From: G025836975 sp048751585
GTDB lineage: Bacteria > Pseudomonadota > Gammaproteobacteria > Burkholderiales > Burkholderiaceae_B
Direction of reading: 5' to 3'
Assembly: GCF_048751585.1 (NCBI RefSeq)
Contig: NZ_JAZHOB010000006.1
Location: 248,001-312,000 of the forward strand
DNA: 64,000 bases
In this document: piece by piece, positions 1-7,572 of the stretch
Layout of the letters: each line of letters opens with the position of its first letter
Position numbering within the stretch: position 1 is the stretch's first letter
Made by a program: the position numbers and the translations under genes
Notes under the pieces: model-generated
Seen by the model: the letters and a program-made list of their open reading frames with translations, nothing else
Database searches by the model: none
What the model was told of the DNA's origin: nothing

Positions 1-833
1 TGGCGCCCAGCCAGGGCGTCCATCTGGTCGTGGACAGTGAGTTCTTTCCGGGCGATCATGCCCTGTTGGTGCCCAAGACGCAGGACGGCCGGGTATTGTT
101 TGCGGTGCCCTGGCTGGGCAAGGTCATCCTGGGCACCACCGATACGCCGCGCCACGACCTGTCGCGCGAGCCGCTTGCCTTTGCCGAGGAAGTCGAATTC
201 ATCCTTGGCGAGGCGGCCAAATACCTGGCTCGTCCGCCATCGCGATCGGATGTCAAGAGCATATGGGTTGGGCTGCGCCCCTTGGTGCGCCCGCCCCAGA
301 ATGAAGGCGACAACACCAAGAAAATCAGCCGCGAACACACGGTATTGGTCAGCCCCAGCGGCCTGGTGACCGTCACCGGCGGCAAGTGGACCACTTATAG
401 GGCAATGGCGGAAGACGTGCTGGAAAAATGCATGGAAAGCGCGCTGCTGGAACGCTTGCCGCCTTCTGAAACCGGCGACTTCAAGCTGGTGGGCGCCCCG
501 GTGACCGGCCAGGGCAGAACCAGCCTTACGGGGACGCCCGGGCTGGACGCCTATGGCACCGAGGCCGAATGGCTGGCCGGCCTGCCCGGAGCGCAAGTCG
601 AACTGGCTCCGGGCTTGACCGAAGCGATGCTGCGTTTCGCCGCGCGCAACGAATATGCCCGAACGGTGGAAGACGTGCTGGCCCGGCGTTCCCGCCTGTT
701 GTTCCTGGATGCGCGCCTTGCGCAAAAACTGGCGCCGGCCGCGGCCGACATCCTGGGCGAGGAGACCGGTGTGGATCCCCGGCTGGACGAGTTCCTGGCG
801 TTGGCCGGCCAGTATCAACGGCTACCCGATTGA
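1..833 (+). CDS. glpD: Aerobic glycerol-3-phosphate dehydrogenase, C-terminal part
   Basis: The open frame runs in from the left edge (first full codon at base 3) and stops at 833, so only the last 276 residues are visible. The enzyme is the FAD-dependent, membrane-associated dehydrogenase that oxidises glycerol-3-phosphate to dihydroxyacetone phosphate and feeds electrons to quinone. Family marks seen are SQGVHLVVD at the edge, the VILGTTDTP stretch, and TGGKWTTYRAMAED, the FAD-site signature near the C-terminal domain. It converges with the NlpC/P60 gene, with only 27 bases between stop codons. The gene is a flank of the flagellar cluster rather than part of it. The true start lies outside the window. 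Confidence 0.93.
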   Translation, partial: APSQGVHLVVDSEFFPGDHALLVPKTQDGRVLFAVPWLGKVILGTTDTPRHDLSREPLAFAEEVEFILGEAAKYLARPPSRSDVKSIWVGLRPLVRPPQNEGDNTKKISREHTVLVSPSGLVTVTGGKWTTYRAMAEDVLEKCMESALLERLPPSETGDFKLVGAPVTGQGRTSLTGTPGLDAYGTEAEWLAGLPGAQVELAPGLTEAMLRFAARNEYARTVEDVLARRSRLLFLDARLAQKLAPAAADILGEETGVDPRLDEFLALAGQYQRLPD

Positions 834-860
834 TGTGCGCGCCGCGAAAGCAAGGAAGGC

Positions 861-1394
861 TCAAGACCCGAACAGGGTGCGCGCCGATTCGAACCGCTTG
901 GCGAAGTAGGGGTTGTCCAGCGAATCGACCCGCACACGTCCGCCTGTCGATGGCGCGTTAACGAATCTCGCATCGCCTATATATATACCCATATGGGAAA
1001 AAGGCCGATTCAGCGTGTTGAAAAAGACAAAATCGCCCGCTTTCAATTGGCTTCGCGGGATAGGGCGGCTTAGCCTTGCAATTTCAGCCGTGTTATGAGG
1101 AAGGGGCTGGCTGGCCGCCTGGCTGAATACGTAGGCCACCAGGCCGCTGCAGTCGAAACCGGCATCGGGGTGCGAGCCGCCGTAGCGGTAGTTCGATTCC
1201 AGCAAGCCCATGGCGGTCAGCACGACGTCGCCGCGCTGCCCAGGCGCCAGGGTTATCGCCCGGCCGAGGGGGGCGTGAACACCTTGCGACGCGGAGCCAT
1301 CAGGACCACGTACCGCGCATCCAGCCAGCAGCAGTAATTCGGCAGCCACAAACAGCAAGCATAATAAGCGGCGGATAAGCATGGGAATCAGCAT
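861..1394 (-). CDS. NlpC/P60-family lipoprotein (cell-wall peptidase)
   Basis: The 177-residue product has a hydrophobic signal with lipobox LLAGC (Cys26), so it is probably an outer-membrane-anchored lipoprotein. The C-terminal half is an NlpC/P60 (C40) domain: catalytic Cys82 in DCSGL, His134 in SHMGIYIG, and Asn146 as likely third polar residue. Such enzymes cut gamma-D-Glu-diaminopimelate type bonds in peptidoglycan stem peptides. Two in-frame ATGs (1394 and 1382) could start it, and both keep the lipobox. It is divergent from flhD across a 337-base AT-rich region. A role in flagellar wall insertion is possible but only suggested by position. Confidence 0.85.
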   Translation of the reverse strand: MLIPMLIRRLLCLLFVAAELLLLAGCAVRGPDGSASQGVHAPLGRAITLAPGQRGDVVLTAMGLLESNYRYGGSHPDAGFDCSGLVAYVFSQAASQPLPHNTAEIARLSRPIPRSQLKAGDFVFFNTLNRPFSHMGIYIGDARFVNAPSTGGRVRVDSLDNPYFAKRFESARTLFGS

Positions 1395-1731
1395 AAGGGC
1401 TTTGACAGGTTTAATACAAGTGTATGCATAGCGTTGTTTTTTTACAGGACAATGTAACTTATCCCTGATATTTCGCAGAATATTGTGTAACTACGACAGC
1501 GCTGTCATGTAATTTTCTTTAAATATTTGATACTATGCCTATGTCATTTATACAGAATGTGCATGGTTGTAAGCGTTTCGATGGCTTTTTTGTAAATTAC
1601 CAGCGTAAGCTGATCGGATACCTGCCGCAGATACACTAATTAGGTTTTGTTAACCCATTAACATTTGTTAGCATCTTAAAACCTCTGATTTCTGCGGTGA
1701 GCCTGTTTCGGTTTTCAACAAGGAGGGCACA
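1395..1731. promoter_or_regulatory. AT-rich control region upstream of flhDC
   Basis: This 337-base stretch has no gene and is far more AT-rich than its surroundings, as expected for a heavily regulated master-operon promoter. Visible elements are: a TTGATA (1527-1532) and TATACA (1549-1554) pair with a 16-base spacer, a plausible sigma-70 promoter for flhD with a leader of about 170 bases; a perfect 12-bp palindrome GACAGCGCTGTC at 1495-1506; and a direct repeat TGTAACT at 1453-1459 and 1486-1492, 33 bp apart (about three helical turns). A strong AAGGAGG Shine-Dalgarno precedes flhD. Which regulators bind here cannot be told from sequence. Confidence 0.5.
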
Positions 1732-2055
1732 ATGCCCGTCACGGATAATTCGTTATTAAGCGACATTCAAGAAGTCAATTTATCGTACTTGATGCTCGCT
1801 CAGCGTATGTTGCGCGAAAACTATGCCGCCGGCATGTTCCGCCTGGGTTTCGATTCCGACGTCGCGGATATTGTCATGCGCTTGTCGCCTGCCCAATTGG
1901 TCAAGCTGGCGGGTTCCAGCTCCTTGATCTGCAAGTTTCGTCTTAACGACTACGACCTGCTGTCCTCGTTGACGCAGGACGTGCTTGGCGGGGTGCTTCA
2001 AAAAGCCCATTCCACCATTCTTCTTTCCCAGCAGGCCAGCGAACAGCCCGCGTAA
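1732..2055 (+). CDS. flhD: Flagellar master transcription activator subunit FlhD
   Basis: The product is 107 residues, the usual FlhD size, beginning with the typical N-terminal pattern (DIQEVNLSYLMLAQ) and followed by the RENYAAGMFRLG and LAGSSSLICKFR regions of the family. FlhD pairs with FlhC in a hetero-hexamer that activates class II flagellar promoters; FlhC carries most DNA contact. The ATG at 1732 is preceded by AAGGAGG at good distance. The downstream flhC starts 28 bases after the stop, so the two are one operon. It lies behind the long AT-rich control region at 1395-1731. Confidence 0.95.
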   Translation: MPVTDNSLLSDIQEVNLSYLMLAQRMLRENYAAGMFRLGFDSDVADIVMRLSPAQLVKLAGSSSLICKFRLNDYDLLSSLTQDVLGGVLQKAHSTILLSQQASEQPA

Positions 2056-2083
2056 GCGGCCGGACGCCTCGACAATAATTATT

Positions 2084-2692
2084 ATGGCAACAAAAAGCGT
2101 AGCTAGGGAAGCGGAAGAAATTCTTCTGGCCACCGAAATGATCCAGTTGGGCGCCCGTTTGCAGGTATTGCAAGCCGAGACCAGCCTTAGCTATGATCGC
2201 CTGGCCCGGCTGTACCGGGAGGTAAAAGGGTGCTCGCCGCCCAAGGGCATGCTGCCTTTCTCGGTCGATTGGTTCATGACATGGCTGCCCAATATCCATT
2301 CCAGCGTGTTCTACAGCGTGTATCAGTACATGGATCAGCATACGCCGGCCAAGAAAGCGAAAGCGCTGGTCGAGGCGTATAGGCTGTACCTGGAACAATC
2401 GTCCACCGGCCGCCCCGCCGATTCCACCGAAGAGCCCGTGCTCAGCTTTACGCGCGCCTGGATGCTGGTTCGGTTTTTTGACAGCAATATGGTGCAGTTG
2501 TCGCACTGCACCCGCTGCAAGGGCGGTTTTGTTGCTCACGCCCACGACCCTCAGAACGATTTCGTCTGCGCCATCTGCCGTCCGCCGCCCAGGGCCGGAA
2601 AGACGCGCAGCAAGGCCGCGGCCGCGCACCCTGTCGAGGTCTTGCGCTCGGCCCGCAAGGCCGCCGGCAAGATCAGCCCTGTGTCGGGTTGA
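2084..2692 (+). CDS. flhC: Flagellar master transcription activator subunit FlhC
   Basis: The product has 202 residues from the ATG at 2084; the open frame extends upstream but that part overlaps flhD and does not resemble the family. FlhC is the DNA-binding partner of FlhD. The zinc-binding cysteines are all present: Cys142 and Cys145 (CTRC) and Cys162 and Cys165 (CAIC). Residues 1-40 show the family's EAEEILLATEMIQLGARLQVLQ-like helix. The gene is followed by a strong intrinsic terminator, so flhDC forms its own transcription unit, separate from motA. Confidence 0.95.
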   Translation: MATKSVAREAEEILLATEMIQLGARLQVLQAETSLSYDRLARLYREVKGCSPPKGMLPFSVDWFMTWLPNIHSSVFYSVYQYMDQHTPAKKAKALVEAYRLYLEQSSTGRPADSTEEPVLSFTRAWMLVRFFDSNMVQLSHCTRCKGGFVAHAHDPQNDFVCAICRPPPRAGKTRSKAAAAHPVEVLRSARKAAGKISPVSG

Positions 2693-2726
2693 CGGCCGCG
2701 ATGGCCGATGCCATGAAACGATCGAT

Positions 2727-2756
2727 CCGCCCCGGGGTTCCGAGGCGGTTTTTTTT
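2727..2756 (+). terminator. Rho-independent terminator after flhC
   Basis: A 9-position stem with a single C-A mismatch (CCGCC...GGCGG outer arm, GGTT loop) is followed immediately by eight T residues. It lies 34 bases after the flhC stop and ends 73 bases before motA. Confidence 0.85.
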
Positions 2757-2829
2757 GCCCAGAGCGGGGATTTAGGCTCAAAAACACCCTTTGAAAGGCG
2801 CTTTTGCGGCAGCCAAAAGAAGGGATCAT

Positions 2830-3732
2830 ATGCAGCATGTGTTTACTGAAGGCGTATCCGTGTTTATTTTCGTTGGATTTCTGATCGTTTTCTTCTCGGT
2901 ATTCGGAAGCTATGTCGGCTTGGGCGGGCATCTGGGCGCCTTGTACCAGCCGTTCGAATTCGTTCTGATCGCCGGAGCCGCGCTAGGTGCCTACATTGCT
3001 TCGAGCAGCGGGAAATCCGTCAAGCTGCTGTTCGAGTCGCTGCCTCTGATTGTCCGCAAGAGCCCCTACAGCAAGGAGCTGTACATGGAGCTGATGGCGC
3101 TCTTGTACGTATTGCTGAACAAGGCGCGCCGCGACGGCCTGATGTCCATCGAATCGGACATCGAAGAGCCCGAAACCAGCCCCATCTTCACCGACTACCC
3201 GCGCATCCTGCGCGACGAAAAGCTGATGGAGTTCATTACCGACTACCTGCGCCTGATGGTCAGCGGCAACATGAGCTCCTATGAGATCGAAACCCTGATG
3301 GACCAGGAAATCGAAGCGCATCACCAGGAGCGCAATGTGCCCGCCAACGCGCTGCACTCCGTGGCCGACGCCTTGCCGGCTTTCGGGATTGTGGCGGCGG
3401 TGCTGGGCGTGATCAAGGCCCTGGCCTCGGTCGATCAGCCGCCGGCCGTCCTGGCCGACCTCATCTCCAAAGCCATGGTTGGAACCTTTCTGGGGGTGCT
3501 GCTGGCCTATGGCTTCGTCGCCCCGTTGGCTGCTTCGATAGAACGCCGTTCCGTTGCGTCCTCCAAGGTCCTGGAGTGCATCAAGGTCACCTTGCTGGCC
3601 AGCATGAATGGTTACCCGCCGCAATTGGCGGTGGAATTCGGCCGCAAGGTTCTGTATTCATACGTCAGGCCGTCGTTCATGGAACTGGAAGACCATGTCC
3701 GGCAAACCCGTGCGCCCGCCCGCAAGGCGTAA
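2830..3732 (+). CDS. motA: Flagellar motor stator protein MotA
   Basis: MotA forms the proton-conducting stator with MotB and pushes against FliG. The product is 300 residues from ATG 2830, which has an AGAAGGGA Shine-Dalgarno; a longer reading from 2791 is possible but lacks support. The four-helix pattern is visible: two N-terminal segments (about residues 10-55, including GGHLGALYQPFEFVLIAGAA), a large cytoplasmic loop with conserved charged residues, then two segments around residues 185-240. motB follows after nine bases. It is probably transcribed with motB and the che genes. No sigma-28-like promoter was recognised in front. Confidence 0.94.
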   Translation: MQHVFTEGVSVFIFVGFLIVFFSVFGSYVGLGGHLGALYQPFEFVLIAGAALGAYIASSSGKSVKLLFESLPLIVRKSPYSKELYMELMALLYVLLNKARRDGLMSIESDIEEPETSPIFTDYPRILRDEKLMEFITDYLRLMVSGNMSSYEIETLMDQEIEAHHQERNVPANALHSVADALPAFGIVAAVLGVIKALASVDQPPAVLADLISKAMVGTFLGVLLAYGFVAPLAASIERRSVASSKVLECIKVTLLASMNGYPPQLAVEFGRKVLYSYVRPSFMELEDHVRQTRAPARKA

Positions 3733-3741
3733 CGAGCCGTC

Positions 3742-4704
3742 ATGAAGAAACCCCAGCCGCGGATAGTCATCCGGCGCAAGCGCAGCATTGCGGAAGCCAA
3801 GCACAACTCCAGCTGGAAGATCGCCTATGCGGACTTCATGACGGCCATGATGGCCTTCTTCCTGGTCATGTGGCTGCTTTCGCTTGTTCCGCAAAAAGAC
3901 CTGCAGGCGATCGCCGAGTATTTCCGCATGCCGCTCATGACAGCCGTCACCGGCGGGCCCAAAAACGAAAGCGGCAGCAGCGTGATACCCGCTGGAGCAT
4001 CCAGCGTGATCCCCAATCCCAGTCCCATCCCCTCGCGCGGCGATGTCCATACCGAGGGCGACCTGCGCGACGTGCAGCGCCTGGAAAGCCTGAAGACCGA
4101 ACTCGAGGATCTGATCAAGACCGATCCCGTGCTGCAGCAGTTCAGCCCCCAGTTGCTGCTGGACATGACTCCGGACGGTTTGCGGATTCAGATCATCGAC
4201 AAGCAGAACCGTCCCATGTTCGCGACCGGCAGCGCCCAGGTTCAGTCCTATATGCGCGATATCCTGCGCCAATTGGGCCCGGTCTTCAACAGGCTGCCCA
4301 ACAGCATCAGCATCGCCGGCCATACCGATTCCATCCAGTACGCGACCGGCGAGCGCGAGTACAGCAACTGGGAACTCTCGGCCGATCGGGCCAATGCGGC
4401 CCGCAAGGAGCTGGTGGCCGGCGGGATGGACGAGGTCAAGATCAAGCGCATATTGGGTCTGGCCGCATCGGTCAGCCTGATTAAAGATAATCCGGCGGCA
4501 GCCGTTAATCGACGTATCAGTATTGTTGTGTTGAACAGTCGTGCCGAACGCCGCATCGACGAGCAGAACGCATCCGCGGCCTCGGCCGCCAGCCTGAGAG
4601 ACCTGCTGGAGCCGGCGCCTGCGCTGATCCCTCGAGGGGCCGTGCCGGGGCTGCCCGACTTGCTGGATCTGCCCGTCAAGCCGCTATTGCCGAACGGACA
4701 ATAG
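3742..4704 (+). CDS. motB: Flagellar motor stator protein MotB
   Basis: The 320-residue product has one transmembrane helix near residues 29-50 (YADFMTAMMAFFLVMWLLS) containing Asp31, the expected proton-binding residue. A periplasmic linker is followed by an OmpA-type peptidoglycan-binding domain (about residues 140-280, with IAGHTDSI and an NRRISIVVL end). It anchors the stator to the wall. It lies nine bases after motA. The proline- and leucine-rich C-terminal tail after residue 290 is not part of the core domain. Confidence 0.94.
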   Translation: MKKPQPRIVIRRKRSIAEAKHNSSWKIAYADFMTAMMAFFLVMWLLSLVPQKDLQAIAEYFRMPLMTAVTGGPKNESGSSVIPAGASSVIPNPSPIPSRGDVHTEGDLRDVQRLESLKTELEDLIKTDPVLQQFSPQLLLDMTPDGLRIQIIDKQNRPMFATGSAQVQSYMRDILRQLGPVFNRLPNSISIAGHTDSIQYATGEREYSNWELSADRANAARKELVAGGMDEVKIKRILGLAASVSLIKDNPAAAVNRRISIVVLNSRAERRIDEQNASAASAASLRDLLEPAPALIPRGAVPGLPDLLDLPVKPLLPNGQ

Positions 4705-4865
4705 GCCGCCTTGCTTCGCGACCGGAGCAAGGCTGGCGCTTTCGTTGCCGGCTGATCCATGGTTCCCGGGCGCGGGCTGGTATTGTTGCCGACAACAAAT
4801 CATAATGAGGCGGGCCGGAATTGGGGAAGGCGAATGACAGAGCTCTACAGTAAAAGGAAGCAATC

Positions 4866-6974
4866 ATGAGTGCGGGCGTGGACCTGAGCCAGTTTTTCGA
4901 AACGTTCTTTGACGAGGCCGACGAGTTGCTGGCCGACATGGAGCAGTTGCTGCTCGGAATGGATCTGGACAATCCCGATACCGACCAGCTCAACGCCATC
5001 TTCAGGGCGGCCCATTCCATCAAGGGGGGGGCGGGCACGTTCGGCTGCTTCGGCCATCTGGCCGAGACCACGCACTTGCTGGAAAACCTGCTGGACAATA
5101 TCCGCAGAGGTGAAATGCCGCTGCGCAAGGACATGATCGATCTATTCTTGGAAACCAAAGATGTGTTGACAGAGCAAGTGGCGGCGTACCGTAATTCTCA
5201 AGAACCCGACGTGGGGGCATACGAACGCATTTGCGCTCAATTGCGTGAACTGGCCCTGGAACAGCAGGGCGAGCCGGCCGCGCCGGCTCCAGCGGCCCAG
5301 CCCATTCAGGCCCCTGCGCCGGCTGCCATGGTGGCTCCCGCTGTTGCAGCCACCCCTCTCGCCGCCGACGCGAACCTGCCGCTGCGCGTGCGGGTAATCC
5401 GCCTGGCCGCCAAAGACATGGAAGCCCTGGCCGCCGAAATGGCCTTGCTGGGCGATGTCCTGCACCAGGAAAAAACAGCCGACACGCTGACCATCTGGTT
5501 AAACACCACCGCCAGTGCGGACGATCTTGAAGCGGTATGCGGGTTCATCGTCAACGATGACCAGGTTGACATTGCCCGGGAAGCCGCGCCTTCGGCTGCC
5601 GCGGCCGCGGCCGCAAGTCCGGCCGCTCAGGCCGAGCCTCCGGTCCAGGCCGCTGCGCAAGCGATCCAACAGGCCGCTGTGCCGGCTGCCGCCGAAAGCC
5701 CGGCATCCCCAGCGCCAAACGCAAAGCCCGCCGCGGCCGCAAGCGCGCCTGCGCCGCGTCCCGCCAAACCTGAAAAAGCATCCGCCGCCGGCTCGTCAAA
5801 TAGCAGCACCATACGCGTGGGTGTCGAGAAGGTCGACCAGATCATCAATCTGGTCGGCGAATTGGTCATTACCCAGGCCATGCTGGTGCAGACCGCATCC
5901 ACGCTGGATCCGGTCGTGCACGACCGCCTGCTCAACGGCATCGAGCAATTGGAGCGCAACGCGCGCGACCTGCAGGAAGCGGTCATGTCCATACGCATGA
6001 TGCCCATGGATTACGTATTCAGCCGCTTTCCGCGCGTCGTGCGCGAAAATGCGGCCAAGATGGGCAAGCAGATCAAGCTGACCACATACGGCCAGGCCAC
6101 CGAGCTGGATAAAAGCCTTATCGAGCGCATCATCGATCCGCTGACCCACCTGGTGCGCAACAGCATCGATCACGGCATCGAACTGCCCGAAGTGCGGGTC
6201 GCCGCGGGCAAAAGCCCCGAAGGCAACATGATTCTGTCGGCCCAGCATCATGGCGGGCAAATCGTCATCGAGGTGTCCGACGACGGCGCCGGCCTTAGCC
6301 GCGAGCGCATCCTCAAGAAAGCCATGGCGCAAGGCATGGCGGTCACCGAAAACACACCCGACGAAGAACTCTGGCAGCTTATTTTCGCGCCCGGTTTCTC
6401 CACGGCGGAAAAGGTCACCGATATTTCCGGCCGCGGCGTCGGCATGGACGTCGTCCGGCGCAATATCCAGGGCATGGGCGGGCACATACAATTGTCGTCG
6501 CGCCCCGGCCAAGGCACCACCACGCGCATCGTGCTGCCCCTGACGCTGGCCATCCTGGACGGCATGTCGGTGAAGGTCGGCGAAGAAACCTTTATCCTGC
6601 CGCTCAGCCATGTCACCGAGTCCATGCAGCCTTCGGCCGATCAGATACGCAGCATTTCCGAGTCTGAGCACGTACTGCACGTACGCGGGGAATACCTTCC
6701 AATGGTGGCCCTGCACAACGTCTTTGCGGTCAACGGAGCGGAAACCGACATCACACGCGCGATAGCGGTGGTGCTGCAGGCCGAGGATGTACGCTTCGCC
6801 CTGCTGGTCGATCACCTAATAGGACAGCACCAGGTTGTCGTCAAGAACCTGGAATCCAATTATCGAAAAATACCGGGTGTATCCGCTGCCACCATCCTGG
6901 GTGACGGCAGCGTAGCGCTGATAGTCGACGTATTCGCGCTGATGCGTGTTACGCGCGACAAAACGACGATATAA
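4866..6974 (+). CDS. cheA: Chemotaxis histidine kinase CheA
   Basis: CheA autophosphorylates in response to receptor arrays and passes phosphate to CheY and CheB. Domains in order over 702 residues: HPt (P1) with phospho-accepting His50 in AAHSIKGGAGTFG; P2 (about 170-240); a long Ala/Pro-rich linker (about 240-310); P3 dimerisation helices; P4 kinase with N-box LVRNSIDHGIE, DDGAG and GRGVGMDVV; and a CheW-like P5 to the C-terminus. An AAGGAAG site precedes ATG 4866. cheW follows after 27 bases. Nothing is missing from the catalytic motifs. Confidence 0.96.
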   Translation: MSAGVDLSQFFETFFDEADELLADMEQLLLGMDLDNPDTDQLNAIFRAAHSIKGGAGTFGCFGHLAETTHLLENLLDNIRRGEMPLRKDMIDLFLETKDVLTEQVAAYRNSQEPDVGAYERICAQLRELALEQQGEPAAPAPAAQPIQAPAPAAMVAPAVAATPLAADANLPLRVRVIRLAAKDMEALAAEMALLGDVLHQEKTADTLTIWLNTTASADDLEAVCGFIVNDDQVDIAREAAPSAAAAAAASPAAQAEPPVQAAAQAIQQAAVPAAAESPASPAPNAKPAAAASAPAPRPAKPEKASAAGSSNSSTIRVGVEKVDQIINLVGELVITQAMLVQTASTLDPVVHDRLLNGIEQLERNARDLQEAVMSIRMMPMDYVFSRFPRVVRENAAKMGKQIKLTTYGQATELDKSLIERIIDPLTHLVRNSIDHGIELPEVRVAAGKSPEGNMILSAQHHGGQIVIEVSDDGAGLSRERILKKAMAQGMAVTENTPDEELWQLIFAPGFSTAEKVTDISGRGVGMDVVRRNIQGMGGHIQLSSRPGQGTTTRIVLPLTLAILDGMSVKVGEETFILPLSHVTESMQPSADQIRSISESEHVLHVRGEYLPMVALHNVFAVNGAETDITRAIAVVLQAEDVRFALLVDHLIGQHQVVVKNLESNYRKIPGVSAATILGDGSVALIVDVFALMRVTRDKTTI

Positions 6975-7001
6975 CGCCTCTTTAAAGTTTCGGAGAAAGC
7001 A

Positions 7002-7502
7002 ATGTTCAACAAATTCGAATCCAATGCCCAGCAGGTCGACACCACAGGCCAGGAATTCCTGGTATTCACGCTGGCGGCGCAAGAATACGGAATCGACATT
7101 TTGAAAGTCCAGGAAATCCGCGGCTACGACAGCCAGAGCGTTACGCGGATCGCCAACGTGCCCTCGTTCGTCAAGGGCGTTACCAATCTGCGGGGCATCA
7201 TCGTTCCCATTGTCGACATGCGCATCAAGTTCAATCTTGAACGCGTCGAATACGATCACCAAACCGTGGTTGTCATTCTGAACCTGCAGACGCGCGTGGT
7301 GGGGGTGGTGGTCGATGGCGTGTCCGACGTCCTCATGCTGCAGCAGTCGCAGATCAGCGCGGCGCCTCAATTCGGCACGGCGTTCTCCACCGAATACCTG
7401 ACGGGCATCGGCACCCTGGGCGAGCGCATGCTGATCCTGGTGGATATTGAAAAACTCATGACCAGCGAGGAAATGGCGCTGGTGGAAAATGCCGTCGTTT
7501 AA
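7002..7502 (+). CDS. cheW: Chemotaxis coupling protein CheW
   Basis: This 166-residue single-domain CheW links receptors to CheA. The SH3-like fold signatures QEFLVFTLAAQEYGIDILKVQEI and VPSFVKGVTNLRG match the family (shown here as parts of the N-terminal half). A GGAGAAAG ribosome site precedes ATG 7002. It sits between cheA and a receptor gene, the standard betaproteobacterial order. Confidence 0.95.
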   Translation: MFNKFESNAQQVDTTGQEFLVFTLAAQEYGIDILKVQEIRGYDSQSVTRIANVPSFVKGVTNLRGIIVPIVDMRIKFNLERVEYDHQTVVVILNLQTRVVGVVVDGVSDVLMLQQSQISAAPQFGTAFSTEYLTGIGTLGERMLILVDIEKLMTSEEMALVENAVV

Positions 7503-7572
7503 GTAACGGCAGACGCCGTCGGGTAGTGGGCGTTGGCGGCGGGTGGAGTCCTATTTAAAGGTACGTAGCAGG

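Noticed and set aside
4776..4800. GCCGACAA upstream of cheA as a sigma-28 element
   Set aside because: The -35 position has no TAAA; single-element match is expected by chance.
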